From assembly GCA_965220695.1 (NCBI GenBank), contig OZ244838.1:4774001-4838000 (forward strand): DNA of 64,000 nucleotides, read 5' to 3'. A model generated the notes under the pieces. That model ran no database searches and was not told the DNA's origin. It worked only from the letters and a program-made list of their open reading frames with translations. The translations under genes were made by a program, and so were the position numbers. This document shows, in pieces, positions 7,382 to 17,054 of this stretch (positions are counted from its first letter, which is position 1; the number at the start of each line of letters is the position of its first letter). This stretch comes from UBA9620 sp965220695 (GTDB taxonomy: Bacteria > Acidobacteriota > Vicinamibacteria > Vicinamibacterales > UBA8438).

Positions 7382-8817
7382 AGGTCAAGCTGATTCTGCC
7401 GTCGCTCACCGAGGCGCACAGCCCGTTCTTTCGACCGATCAAGTACAGCCTGTTTCCTCCCCTGGGTCTGGCCACGCTGGCCGCCTATCTCGATCCGTCG
7501 GACGAGGCCGAGATCGTGGACGAACATGTCGAGGTGCTCGACATGGCCGACGAGCCCGACCTGGTGGTCATTCAGGTGTACATCACCAATGCCAGACGCG
7601 CGTATCGCATCGCGGACGCGTATCGATCCCGGGGGATCAGAGTCTGCCTGGGCGGCCTGCACGTGACGTCGCTGCCCGAGGAAGCGGCGCCCCACGCCGA
7701 TCACCTCTTTCTGGGACCCGGTGACGAGAGCTTCCCGAGGTTCCTGGCAGAGCTGCGGTGCGGGCGGGCCGGGCGCCGGTATGTCTCGCAGAGCCGGAGT
7801 ATCGTGGGCATCCCGCCCGTGCGTCGCGACCTGATACGCCGCGAGCGCTACCTGGTGCCCAACAGCCTCGTGGTGACCCGCGGATGTCCCCACCACTGCG
7901 GGTTCTGTTACAAGGACGCCTTCTTCGCGGGCGGCGACTCCTTCTACGTGCAGGCCGTGGACGAGGCGCTGGCGGAGATCGAACGTCTGCCCGGCAGGCA
8001 CCTGTATTTTCTTGACGACCACCTGTTGGGTCATCGGCGGTTTGCCGCGGCGCTGTTCGACGGCATGCGCGGCATGGGCCGGCTGTTTCAGGGGGCGTCG
8101 ACCGTGGACGCCATCCTGCGTGGGGACCTGATCGAGCGAGCGGCCGAGGCCGGCATGCGGTCGGTCTTCGTGGGGTTCGAGTCTCTGGACCCGGACGTGC
8201 TGAAGTCGGCGAACAAGGGACAGAACCTGGGCAGGGACTATGACACCGCCATCCGCAGACTCGATGCGCTCGGCATCCTGGTGAATGGGTCCTTCGTGTT
8301 CGGACTGGACGGGGACAGGCCCGATGTCTTCGACCGGACCGTCGACTGGGCGGTGTCGCGCGGACTGGTGACGGCCACCTTCCACGTGGCCACGCCCTAT
8401 CCCGGTACCGCCTTCTTCAGCGAGATCGAGGCCCAGGGCCGGCTGTTGCACCACGAATGGGACCGCTACGACACGCGCCAGGCCGTGTTTCGCCCGTCCG
8501 GCATGAGCACCACTCAGCTCGAGGACGGTTATTGGCGGGCCTACCGGAATTTCTATCGCTGGCGGAACATCGGCAAGGCAGCGCTGCAACACGGCGCCTG
8601 GAACCGCAGCCTGCGCCACTTTGCCTACTCGGGCGGCTGGAAGCGGCTCGAGCCCCTCTGGGCCGGGGTGATCGGCGGCCGCCACCTGGCTCGCATGCGA
8701 CCCCTGCTCGAGGGGGTCCTGGACACGGCGGCGGACCGGTCGGGGACGAGGAACCGCGCGCGGCCGCAGCCTGAAGGACATCGACCTCAGCCACGACACC
8801 GAATTTGCACAACTTGA
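7378..8817 (+). CDS. B12-binding-domain radical SAM protein
   Basis: About 479 residues from TTG 7378, whose TTGA overlaps the uppS stop, giving translational coupling. The N-terminal 150 residues have the Rossmann-like cobalamin-binding layout (FPPLGLATLAAYLDP, DLVVIQVYITNARRAY, GIRVCLGGLHVTSLPEEA), although no DxHxxG cobalamin motif is seen. The radical SAM core starts at GCPHHCGFCYKD with Cys170, Cys174 and Cys177 as CxxxCxxC 4Fe-4S ligands, followed by FLDDHLLG and the GFESLDPDVL motif. A C-terminal extension (DGYWRAYRNFYRW) resembles the DUF4070-like tail of this class. Coupling to uppS suggests an isoprenoid or lipid substrate, as for hopanoid methylases, but that is inference. Confidence 0.85.
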   Translation: MKVKLILPSLTEAHSPFFRPIKYSLFPPLGLATLAAYLDPSDEAEIVDEHVEVLDMADEPDLVVIQVYITNARRAYRIADAYRSRGIRVCLGGLHVTSLPEEAAPHADHLFLGPGDESFPRFLAELRCGRAGRRYVSQSRSIVGIPPVRRDLIRRERYLVPNSLVVTRGCPHHCGFCYKDAFFAGGDSFYVQAVDEALAEIERLPGRHLYFLDDHLLGHRRFAAALFDGMRGMGRLFQGASTVDAILRGDLIERAAEAGMRSVFVGFESLDPDVLKSANKGQNLGRDYDTAIRRLDALGILVNGSFVFGLDGDRPDVFDRTVDWAVSRGLVTATFHVATPYPGTAFFSEIEAQGRLLHHEWDRYDTRQAVFRPSGMSTTQLEDGYWRAYRNFYRWRNIGKAALQHGAWNRSLRHFAYSGGWKRLEPLWAGVIGGRHLARMRPLLEGVLDTAADRSGTRNRARPQPEGHRPQPRHRICTT

Positions 8818-8929
8818 CGTACACATCCGAGACGCCCATTGAATCTTCGTCGTCACAACCGATTGCACAGGCCGAGTTGGTGTAGGCCGGGCGTACGCCC
8901 TGGCACCGCGCACCAACGACCGGCAGCTC

Positions 8930-11900
8930 ATGAATGACCTGACACCGATGAAGTGGCTGGAGATCGTCCGCTTCGAACTGGCCCATCAGTTCCGAAGTAG
9001 AGCCACGTGGGTCCTCTTCGGCCTGTTCTTGTTTCCCCTGATCGGGGTGACGAACGACGCCCTCGTCGCCGCGGACCGACGGGAGATCCTGTTCAATGCG
9101 CCGATCTTCATCGCGCAGGGCGGCGTCGCGATGGGCCTGGTAGCGCTGCTCATCGTGGCGGCGGTGGCTGGGGACGCGGCTACACGGGATGTGCGGACGC
9201 GGCTGGAGCCGCTGATGCACGCGGCGCCCGTCGGCCGGGCCGCCTACCTCGGCGGACGTTTCCTCGGCGTGTTCATCGTGGCGGCGATTCTGATGGCCGC
9301 GGTGCCCGTTGTCCGCTTCCTGGTCCCACTCGCCCAACCGGAGCTGGCGGCCGAGGTGGTCGGGCCCTTCCGTCCGGTGGCGTACGTCCAGGCGTACTTC
9401 CTCCTTGTGCTGCCGAACGCGTTCATGGCGACGGCGTTGCTGTTCAGCATGGCGACGCTCGTGCGACACCCGCTGGGGAGCTGGTTCGGGGCCGCGCTCG
9501 TGCTCGCGGGGGGGCAGTTCAGCCACTCGTACTTCGGCGATTTCCTCGGCCGATGGGACTTGGCGCAAGTGTTCGATTCCTCGGGTCTGACCGCGCTCGA
9601 CGTGATGGCGCAGACCTGGTCGCCCGTAGAGTTGAACCAGCGTCTGATCGGGTCGGAGAGCGTGCTGCTGTGGAACCGGGCGCTCTGGCTCGCGGTCGCG
9701 TGCGCCGTGCTCCTGCTGGCGTTCAGGCGATTCGACTTCGGTGGGAACGCCGGTGCCGTCCAGTGGTGGCGGCGGAGCCCGCTGCGCCCGGCACGATCGG
9801 CCCGCGGCGAGGCAGAGGGCGGCGGCCTGGCTGCCCCGGCCCGCACGGAGGCCGCACTCGGCACGCCCGTGGCCGTGCCACGTGCACCCCGGGAGTTCGG
9901 CATTGCCGGCCGCGTGCGGCAGACGCTGTCGATCACGCGCGATTCACTGCGCGCGATGGTGCCCACCTGGGTCTGGCCCTTCGTGCCCCTCATGGTGATG
10001 GCGCAGTTCGTGCTCACGCTGGAGGCGCTGGGGGGCATGGGCGCCGGTACGCCGGTCCTGCCCACGACCGATGTCGTCCTGCGAACGCTGGGACCCCGAG
10101 TGGGCGATGCGCCCCCTCCGGCGATCCTGGCCATGATCCTGCTGCCCATTCTTCTCGCCGGAGAGCTGGTCTGGCGGGACCGCGACGCGAACATGGAGGG
10201 CCTGGCCGACGCCGCGCCGGTGCTGGACGGCGTGCGGTTCGCCGGTAAGCTCCTGGGCCTCTGGCTCGTAATCGTCGCGCTGCATGCGCTGCTCATACCG
10301 GGGGGCGTGCTCGCGCAGGTATGGCTCGGCTGGTACGACGTCGATCCGGGGCTCCATGTCCGGGTGCTCGGGCTCACGCTGGTGGTCCCGATGGTGTTCA
10401 CGCTGTTCGCGCTGTCGGTCCACGTGCTGGTGAACCACAAGCAGGTCGGAAACGTGGTCGCGCTGATGCTCGTGCTGGCTCCGCGCATCGTTGTCGAGTC
10501 GCTCGGAATCGAGCACCCGATGCTGGTCCTCGGCTCGGAGCCGGGCTGGGGCCACTCACCCATCAGCGGGTTCGGGCCGTTCCTGGGACCGCTGCTGTGG
10601 TTCGATCTGTACTGGGCCGCCTGGGCGCTGCTTGTCGCGGTCGTGACGCGGCTCTTCTGGGTGAGGGGCGTCGAGCGGGGCATGGGGCAGCGGGTGCGGG
10701 TCGCGCGGCGCCGCCTCACGGGCGCGAGGGTGGCAGCCGTGGGCGCGGCGGCGGGACTCGTCCTGCTCGCCGGCGGCGTCGTGTTCTACAACACCAACGT
10801 CCTCAACGCCTACCGGACGAGCGCCGAGCGCGCGGAGGAGCGCGCCGGGTACGAGCGGCGCTACGGGCGTTTTGAAGGGGCGCCGCAGCCGCAGATGACC
10901 GCCACCGAGCTCGAGGTCGAGATCTATCCCGACCGTCGCGAGGCCGACGTCCACGGGGTCCATCACCTCGTGAACCGAACCGACCTGCCGATCGACACGC
11001 TCCACGTGGCGATCTCCCTCGAGGTGGACACACGAGCGATCGAGCTCGACCGCTCGGCCCGCGCCACGCGCCTCGACGATGTCCTGGGCCACCGCGTCTA
11101 CGTGCTGGACGAGCCGCTCCAGCCGGGCGAATCGCTGCGGCTGGCGTGGGAGGTGCGCCACGCTCCGCGCGGCTTCCCGGCCCGCGACATCAGCACCGCC
11201 GTCGTCGGGAACGGGAGTTTCTTTTCGATGCAGGACTGGATGCCGCTCATCGGCTATCAGCTTCGCAGACAACTGGTCGATCCGGTCCAGCGCAGGGAGC
11301 ACGGCTTGCCGGCGCGGCCCGTCTTTGCGTCGCTGGACGACGTCCAGGCCCGGTCGGACCGCTACGGAATGGAGCACATCGATCTGGCGGTCACGGTGGG
11401 CACGTCCGAAGACCAGGTCGCCCTCGCCCCCGGTGAGCTGGTCCGTACGTGGACGCAGGACGGCAGGCGCTACTTCCGGTACGAGACGACCGCGCCCATC
11501 GGGAACGGCTACGCCATCTTCTCCGCCGACTACGCGGTGCAGACCGGGCGTTGGCGCGACGTCGCCATCGAAGTCCTGCACCATCCCGCGCACGACACGA
11601 ACGTGCCGCGCATGATCCGCGGCATGGAGGCGTCGCTCGAGAAGCTCACCGAGCGATTCGGACCGTTTCCGTACAACGTGATCCGGATGGTGGAGTACCC
11701 GTCGGCGGGAGGCTCGCTGCACGCCGCGTCCGCCACCATCTGGTATCAGGAGCTGTTCTCCCTGTTCGACCCTGACCGCGATCCACGCCGAATCGACATG
11801 CCGTTCGCCGTGGTGGCGCACGAGGTGGCCCATCAGTTCCAGCCGGTGCCGGCCCGGATGGAGGGCCGCGCCCTGCTCAGCGAGAGCTTCGCCTGGTACG

Positions 11901-12592
11901 CCGCCCTGGGGGTGATCGAAGAGGAATACGGCGCCGAGCACCTGCGGCGCTTCCTCGACTTCATGCGCAGGTCCTATCTGACCCCGCGCTCCCGGGCCGA
12001 CGTTCCGCTGCTGCGCGCGAACGACTCGTTCCTGGGCTACCGGAAGGGCCCGTTCGCGATGTATGCGCTGCGGGAATACGTCGGCCAGGAACGGGTGGAC
12101 CTGGCATGGCGGCGCGTCCGCGCGCAGCACGCTTCGCACGAACCGCCGTTCGCGACCTCCCTCGACCTCTATCGCGAGCTGCAGACGGTCACACCGGACT
12201 CGCTGCACACCCTGCTGGGCGACCTGCTCGAGCGGAACACCTTCTGGGAGCTGGCGACGGAACGGGCGACAACTGAGCCGACCTCCAACGGGGAGTGGCG
12301 AGTCAGCCTCGAGGTCGAGGCGCGCAAGGCCGCGGTGGACACCATGGGCGCCGAGACCGACATGCCCATGGACGACCTCGTCGAGATCGGCGTCTACGCG
12401 TCGGAGGCCGGCGAGGAGGACGAGCTGCTGTATCTGGGGATGCATCGTCTGCGGAGCGGGCCACGGACGATCGCGGTCACGGTTCCCGGACGGCCCGCCC
12501 GGGCCGGCATCGATCCCCGCCACCTGCTCATCGACGTGCGGCCGGGCGACAACGTCGTGGACATTCTCGAACCAACTCCGGCGAGAAACTGA
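8930..12592 (+). CDS. ABC-2 type permease fused to an M1-family peptidase domain
   Basis: 1220 residues. Residues about 1-270 and 340-620 are two ABC-2 permease halves with roughly six hydrophobic segments each (for example WVLFGLFLFPLIGV, GGVAMGLVALLIVAAVAGD, and the DRDANMEGLADAAP loop typical of these fusions). A helix at about 605-625 leads to a periplasmic peptidase domain with the zinc motif HEVAHQF (His964, Glu965, His968) and SESFAWY (Glu985). The spacing between the second His and the third ligand is 16 residues, shorter than the 18 usual in M1, and no clear GAMEN motif is present, so substrate choice may differ. The ATPase gene follows after two bases, giving a complete exporter with its own extracytoplasmic peptidase. 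Confidence 0.88.
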   Translation: MNDLTPMKWLEIVRFELAHQFRSRATWVLFGLFLFPLIGVTNDALVAADRREILFNAPIFIAQGGVAMGLVALLIVAAVAGDAATRDVRTRLEPLMHAAPVGRAAYLGGRFLGVFIVAAILMAAVPVVRFLVPLAQPELAAEVVGPFRPVAYVQAYFLLVLPNAFMATALLFSMATLVRHPLGSWFGAALVLAGGQFSHSYFGDFLGRWDLAQVFDSSGLTALDVMAQTWSPVELNQRLIGSESVLLWNRALWLAVACAVLLLAFRRFDFGGNAGAVQWWRRSPLRPARSARGEAEGGGLAAPARTEAALGTPVAVPRAPREFGIAGRVRQTLSITRDSLRAMVPTWVWPFVPLMVMAQFVLTLEALGGMGAGTPVLPTTDVVLRTLGPRVGDAPPPAILAMILLPILLAGELVWRDRDANMEGLADAAPVLDGVRFAGKLLGLWLVIVALHALLIPGGVLAQVWLGWYDVDPGLHVRVLGLTLVVPMVFTLFALSVHVLVNHKQVGNVVALMLVLAPRIVVESLGIEHPMLVLGSEPGWGHSPISGFGPFLGPLLWFDLYWAAWALLVAVVTRLFWVRGVERGMGQRVRVARRRLTGARVAAVGAAAGLVLLAGGVVFYNTNVLNAYRTSAERAEERAGYERRYGRFEGAPQPQMTATELEVEIYPDRREADVHGVHHLVNRTDLPIDTLHVAISLEVDTRAIELDRSARATRLDDVLGHRVYVLDEPLQPGESLRLAWEVRHAPRGFPARDISTAVVGNGSFFSMQDWMPLIGYQLRRQLVDPVQRREHGLPARPVFASLDDVQARSDRYGMEHIDLAVTVGTSEDQVALAPGELVRTWTQDGRRYFRYETTAPIGNGYAIFSADYAVQTGRWRDVAIEVLHHPAHDTNVPRMIRGMEASLEKLTERFGPFPYNVIRMVEYPSAGGSLHAASATIWYQELFSLFDPDRDPRRIDMPFAVVAHEVAHQFQPVPARMEGRALLSESFAWYAALGVIEEEYGAEHLRRFLDFMRRSYLTPRSRADVPLLRANDSFLGYRKGPFAMYALREYVGQERVDLAWRRVRAQHASHEPPFATSLDLYRELQTVTPDSLHTLLGDLLERNTFWELATERATTEPTSNGEWRVSLEVEARKAAVDTMGAETDMPMDDLVEIGVYASEAGEEDELLYLGMHRLRSGPRTIAVTVPGRPARAGIDPRHLLIDVRPGDNVVDILEPTPARN

Positions 12593-12594
12593 GC

Positions 12595-13491
12595 ATGGAG
12601 CTCCGAATCCGTGGGGTCTCGAAGACCTATGCCAACGGCGTGCGCGCGCTGGACGACGTATCGCTCACGATTCCCCCCGGCATGTACGGTCTGCTCGGGC
12701 CGAACGGCGCCGGCAAGTCGACCCTGATGCGCATCGTGGCCACGCTGCAGGATCCGGACGAGGGGACGATCCGTCTGGGCGACATCGACGTCCTCGCGGA
12801 GAAGGACCGGACGCGGGAAGTGCTGGGTTACCTGCCGCAGGATTTCGGTCTGTATCCCGGCGTGACCGCCGAGGCGCTGCTCACGCACTTCGCGGTGCTC
12901 GAGGGCATCGCCGACCGCGGTGCTCGGAGGGAGGTGGTCGAGTCGCTGCTCCGTCAGACCAACCTCTGGGACGTGCGCAAGGCGAAGCTCGGGACCTACT
13001 CCGGCGGCATGCGGCAGCGCTTCGGCGTCGCGGTCGCGCTGCTCGGCGACCCCGGGCTGCTCATCGTGGACGAGCCGACCGCCGGCCTCGACCCCGCCGA
13101 GCGCCTTCGTTTCCTCAACCTGCTGAGCGATCTCGGCCAGCGCAGCGTGGTCGTGCTGTCCACGCATATCGTCGAAGACGTGTCCGAGCTCTGCACCCGG
13201 ATGGCGATCATCCATGAGGGTCGGATCCTGCTGGAGGCGGAGCCGCTGCGGGCGGTCGAAGAGCTGCAGGGGCGCATCTGGCAACGCGTCGTCACGAGCG
13301 AGGAGCTCGGACGGCTGGACGGCGGGCACACGGTCATCTCGACCCGGCTGCTCGCCGGCCGCACGATCGCCCACGTCTACGCCGAAACGAGCCCCGGCGC
13401 CGAGTTCGAGGCGGTCCAGCCCGACCTGAAGGACGTCTACTTCAGCGTGATGGCGGGGAAGTACGGCCGCTGGGTGGCTGCCCCGGCTTGA
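12595..13491 (+). CDS. ABC transporter ATP-binding protein, ABC-2 exporter type
   Basis: 298 residues. Walker A GPNGAGKSTL, Q-loop YLPQDFGLYPGVTAEALL, signature YSGGMRQRFGVAVAL, Walker B LLIVDEPTAGLDPAERLRF and H-loop STHIVEDV mark a CcmA/NodI-like ATPase of ABC-2 exporters. The last 80 residues form the small accessory domain common in this group. It starts two bases after the stop of the permease-peptidase gene, so it is the energising subunit of that fusion. A hairpin follows before the convergent serine hydrolase gene. Confidence 0.92.
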   Translation: MELRIRGVSKTYANGVRALDDVSLTIPPGMYGLLGPNGAGKSTLMRIVATLQDPDEGTIRLGDIDVLAEKDRTREVLGYLPQDFGLYPGVTAEALLTHFAVLEGIADRGARREVVESLLRQTNLWDVRKAKLGTYSGGMRQRFGVAVALLGDPGLLIVDEPTAGLDPAERLRFLNLLSDLGQRSVVVLSTHIVEDVSELCTRMAIIHEGRILLEAEPLRAVEELQGRIWQRVVTSEELGRLDGGHTVISTRLLAGRTIAHVYAETSPGAEFEAVQPDLKDVYFSVMAGKYGRWVAAPA

Positions 13492-13510
13492 ACTCGTCTT
13501 TGGATTCCTC

Positions 13511-13535
13511 GATCGAAACCAACTGGTTTTCGATC
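13511..13535. terminator. Bidirectional intrinsic-terminator-like hairpin
   Basis: GATCGAAACC, loop AACT, then GGTTTTCGATC forms a stem of about ten pairs with one bulged base. It lies in the 66-bp gap between two convergent genes, so it could end both transcripts; no long T-run follows on either side. Confidence 0.5.
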
Positions 13536-13557
13536 CGAGCGTGTCGATTGCTGCCTG

Positions 13558-14745
13558 CTAGAGATCGCCCTCCCACTTGACGAGGTCGGGTGCGTACCGG
13601 CCGTTTGCGTACGCTTCGCAGAACGCGTCCTGATCGCCCTGGAACGTGGGGTCGGCCGCTACAACCGCGGGCAGCAGGGCCCGCCAGAGCTGGCTCGAGC
13701 CCCCGTCGTCCCAGTTCTTGCCGACGAGGACCATGTCCAGTCCGCGATGGCCGACGATGTACTGCCCGCCGGCGCCGGCCGCGTTCCAGACGCCGACATC
13801 GTATTCCTGGTCGCAGTTGCCGTCTGCACAGTCGCTCGACTCGGAGATGCCGTGCGGATAGCTGGCGTGGATGGTGCGCGGCGAGCAGGCCGTGTTGTTC
13901 ATCCACGTGAGATAGCCATAGCGGGTGGAGCCATCCTCGAAGGCGGGGTGTGTCATGTTGTAGACGTAGCGGCTGTCGGCCAGGCGCTCGCCGTTGTAGA
14001 CGCCGCCGCGAAGGATCACCTGGCCGACACGCGCCATGTCGAGGAGCGAGCCGTACCAGGAGTATCCGAAGAACTCCACGTCCCAGCTCGAGTGCTCGAG
14101 ACCCAGCTTCGCGAAGAGCCGGTCCTTGGCCTCGACGGCGTTCGCGCCGAAGCGCTGCGGATCCTGCTTGACCACGTTGTCGATGACACGGATGAGCTGG
14201 TTGATCTCACGCCGTCCCGAGGCATCGTACTCGTGCGACTTCTGACCGTGGGAGAGGTCGTCGCTGTAGCCGACCATGGCCAGCACGTGCGCGATCGTGG
14301 CGTCCGTGTTGATCACCGCGCGCGGGGGCAGCGCGGTCAGGTCGAGCCACTGGTCCATGCGATCGAACTCGCGCAGCGGGCCGCTCATGGGTGAGCTCGA
14401 CTGCGCAAGATCCCGCGTCTGGTGCATGATGGCGCCGGTCAGCAGCGCGCCCAGCGTCTTGGTCGCCGAGTAGAGGTGGCTCACGCCCGGACCGTCGGAC
14501 GCGTTCTCGCCAGACACGAAGCACAGCCTGCCGTAGCGCACGATGGCGAACGACATGTCCTGCCGCATCGTCACCTGCTGGAGGAGTTCCGGATCCAATC
14601 TGCAGACCTCCTCCAGTTCATCCTCGTCAACGAGCGCCCACGGGCCCGTTCCAGGATCGGTCGGTGGACTCTGTGCAACGCCCGCGGCCGGACTCCAGAG
14701 CACGAGGGCGGCGATCAACGACAGACGGATGGCTGCATTGCGCAT
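13558..14745 (-). CDS. Secreted serine hydrolase, beta-lactamase/class C family
   Basis: 395 residues. The start at 14745 is chosen because it gives a clean Sec signal (MRNAAIRLSLIAALVLWSPAAGVAQ) and has AGGGAG ten bases upstream; an open frame extends further but is not coding-like. The nucleophile motif SxxK is Ser93-Ala-Thr-Lys96 in LYSATKTLGALL, and a beta-lactamase-fold C-terminal region contains GAGGQYIVGHRGLDMVLVGKNW, where the HRG takes the place of the usual KTG-like third motif. The second YxN motif is not clear. It is likely a periplasmic esterase, D-aminopeptidase-like enzyme or penicillin-recognising hydrolase rather than a proven resistance enzyme. The quinoprotein gene lies upstream on the same strand. 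Confidence 0.85.
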   Translation of the reverse strand: MRNAAIRLSLIAALVLWSPAAGVAQSPPTDPGTGPWALVDEDELEEVCRLDPELLQQVTMRQDMSFAIVRYGRLCFVSGENASDGPGVSHLYSATKTLGALLTGAIMHQTRDLAQSSSPMSGPLREFDRMDQWLDLTALPPRAVINTDATIAHVLAMVGYSDDLSHGQKSHEYDASGRREINQLIRVIDNVVKQDPQRFGANAVEAKDRLFAKLGLEHSSWDVEFFGYSWYGSLLDMARVGQVILRGGVYNGERLADSRYVYNMTHPAFEDGSTRYGYLTWMNNTACSPRTIHASYPHGISESSDCADGNCDQEYDVGVWNAAGAGGQYIVGHRGLDMVLVGKNWDDGGSSQLWRALLPAVVAADPTFQGDQDAFCEAYANGRYAPDLVKWEGDL

Positions 14746-14911
14746 GGTGAGTTGCTCCCTCTCAGAATGCTGAACCTCCATGACACGAAGTTCCTCGGCG
14801 CAGGCGGCACGTTGCCACCGCGGTAACCACGGCACCCACGGACTGGCGTCCTCAAGGAGACCAGCCCCGGTTGCATCCCGGACGCGTTCAGTGCCCGTCC
14901 GACGCGGCGCC

Positions 14912-16993
14912 CTATTCGACAGGCAGCGCCATCGCGGCCAGGCCGTTCCGCAGTTGCACGATGACGAACTGACGGCCCTCGTGCATCCAACTCGACATCC
15001 CGTAGCGCGTCAGGCCGGGGATTTCGACCGCCCCGAGCCGTTCGCCGGTGCGCTTGTCGATGGCAAAGAGCTGGGGCGTGTTGTCGGCCGCCTGACCGCC
15101 GGCCAGGAGCATCGTCGGCGTGACCACCATGGCGGCGGTGCCGCCGCGGCCGCGATTGATTTCGACGCCGTCGAGCCCCTGCACGAGCGGGTGATTCCTG
15201 ATCCGGTCCTGCTGCGCCTGCGAGGCGTCTCCGTTCGGGGTCACCCACAGATGCTCACCCGTGTTCATGTCGATCGCGGTGATGCGCCCGACCGGCCCCT
15301 TCCAGATCGGGAGGCCGTCCAGCGTGGCCGCCTCGATGCTGCCGCGCACGGTCGTCGCGACCGCGGCCCAGGGCGTATGCGTTGTCCCCGACTGGTCGAG
15401 CGCGTCGAGCGGCGAGTCCACGCCCGGCATCACCTGCAGCCGGAAGCAGTTGCTCTGCGAGCTCACGAACATGATGCCAAGCACCGGGTCTCCGACCGCC
15501 GGCCCCGTGATGTTGGTGCCGCCGCCTCCCCCCGGACAGTTCCACGCCGGGCCTGCCGGGTCATCGATGGTCCTCGGCGGGTCGAACAACCCGTTGAAGA
15601 GGTTGTTCTCCAGCGCCACCTGACGCGCCCGTTCCTTGATCTCCGGCGTGTAGTCGATCAGGTGATCCTCGGTCCGCCCCTGGAGGTCGTACGGCGCGGG
15701 CCGCGTCGGGAACGGCTGGGTCGCGGAGAGCTGTTCGCCCGGGACGTTGGACGGCGGGACGGGGCGCTCCTCGATGGGCCAGATCGGCTCGCCGGTCTCG
15801 CGGTCGAGCGCATACAGGAACACCTGCTTCGTCGCCTGGAAGAGCCCCTTGACCTCCCGTCCGTCGACGGTCACGTCCATCAGGACCGGCGCGGTCGGCG
15901 TGTCGTAGTTCCAGATGTCGTGGTGCACCATCTGGTAATGCCACCGCCGTTCGCCGGTGGCGGCGTCGAGCGCGATGATGCTCGTGCTGAACAGGTTGTC
16001 GCCGGGGTGGTGCCCGCCGTAGTAGTCGATCGTGGCGCCGTTGGTCACGATGTAGACCAGTCCGAGCTCCGGATCCGTCGACATCGGGGCCCAGGACGAC
16101 ACATCCCCGGTCCATTGCCAGGCGTCGTTCTCCCAGGTCTCGTGCCCGAACTCACCCGGCCGCGGGATCACGTGGAACTTCCACTTGAAGTCGCCGGTCC
16201 GCACGTCGTAGGCGAGGATGTCGCCGGGCACGTTCTCCACCCGGGTCTGCAGGTAGCCCTGCTCCGCCGAGTTGCCGACCACCACCGTGTCGTTGACCAC
16301 GATCGGCGGTGACGACGACGTGATGTAGCCGATCTCCTTGGGGATGCCGATGTTGGGGTCGTAGGGCCGGTCCATGCTCACCCAGGGGCCCCAGTCGGCG
16401 ATCAGATCCTCCACCAGGTCGACCGTCCCGGTGGCGTTGAAGCCGTCGACGGGCACCGGACGTCCCCATCCTTCGAGCGGCTTGCCGGTGTCGGCGTCGA
16501 GCGCGTGGAGAAAGAAGCCCGGAGACGTGATGAAGACCACCCCGCGGCCGTCGATCTCGGCATACGTGATGCCCTTGCCGTAGCCCTTGCGCATCGAGTA
16601 CTCGTAGCGAGCGGTGTTCGGCTCCCTGAAGCTCCAGAGCAGCTCGCCGGTCTCGGGATCCAGGGCGACCACGTGGCGCCGGTTGCCGGCCACGGTGATG
16701 AGCTTGCCGTCGATGTAGGAGGGCGTGGCCCGCGCCGTGGCGGGGCCGAAGCTGGTCGCATTCCACTCCCAGGCGATCTCGAGCTGCTCGAAGTTCGAGG
16801 GATCGAGCTGGTCGGCCGGTGTGTATCGGGTGTGCCAGGCATCGCCGCCCAGGTAGGCCCATTGTCCATCTGCGGTTCCGGGCCCCTGCGCCATCGCGCC
16901 GCCCGGCGCGAGCACACTGCACGCCACGGCAAGTGCGATCCCGGATACGATTGACCCTGTTCGTGTGGCCCTACGTCGTTCGTCGGCTTTCAT
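14912..16993 (-). CDS. Secreted PQQ-dependent alcohol dehydrogenase-type quinoprotein
   Basis: 693 residues. The ATG at 16993 gives the leader MKADERRRATRTGSIVSGIALAVACSVLAPGGAMAQ and has ACAGGAG upstream. The mature part is an eight-bladed propeller with repeated docking motifs of the W-x-(W/Y) and ALDxxTGExLW kind (VVALDPETGELLWSF, LHALDADTGKPLEGW, IIALDAATGERRWHYQ, ITAIDMNTGEHLW, LFAIDKRTGERLGAV). HHDIWNYD and the TxxGxxRWHYQ context are typical of PQQ glucose/alcohol dehydrogenase-like proteins. There is no CxxCH, so electrons must go to a separate acceptor. The specific substrate is unknown; the family oxidises alcohols or sugars in the periplasm. Confidence 0.88.
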   Translation of the reverse strand: MKADERRRATRTGSIVSGIALAVACSVLAPGGAMAQGPGTADGQWAYLGGDAWHTRYTPADQLDPSNFEQLEIAWEWNATSFGPATARATPSYIDGKLITVAGNRRHVVALDPETGELLWSFREPNTARYEYSMRKGYGKGITYAEIDGRGVVFITSPGFFLHALDADTGKPLEGWGRPVPVDGFNATGTVDLVEDLIADWGPWVSMDRPYDPNIGIPKEIGYITSSSPPIVVNDTVVVGNSAEQGYLQTRVENVPGDILAYDVRTGDFKWKFHVIPRPGEFGHETWENDAWQWTGDVSSWAPMSTDPELGLVYIVTNGATIDYYGGHHPGDNLFSTSIIALDAATGERRWHYQMVHHDIWNYDTPTAPVLMDVTVDGREVKGLFQATKQVFLYALDRETGEPIWPIEERPVPPSNVPGEQLSATQPFPTRPAPYDLQGRTEDHLIDYTPEIKERARQVALENNLFNGLFDPPRTIDDPAGPAWNCPGGGGGTNITGPAVGDPVLGIMFVSSQSNCFRLQVMPGVDSPLDALDQSGTTHTPWAAVATTVRGSIEAATLDGLPIWKGPVGRITAIDMNTGEHLWVTPNGDASQAQQDRIRNHPLVQGLDGVEINRGRGGTAAMVVTPTMLLAGGQAADNTPQLFAIDKRTGERLGAVEIPGLTRYGMSSWMHEGRQFVIVQLRNGLAAMALPVE

Positions 16994-17054
16994 TGCCTGT
17001 ACTCCTGTAATCTGTTCCGCGAAGTCCGAGCACCTGACGCCATCCCGGGCAGCC

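Noticed and set aside
10556..12523. 655-residue antisense frame over the permease-peptidase fusion
   Set aside because: Shadow of the real gene: no motif, no ribosome site, biased residues.
14780..16312. 510-residue plus-strand frame over the quinoprotein gene
   Set aside because: Antisense shadow; repeated Arg/His/Asp composition and no recognisable domain.
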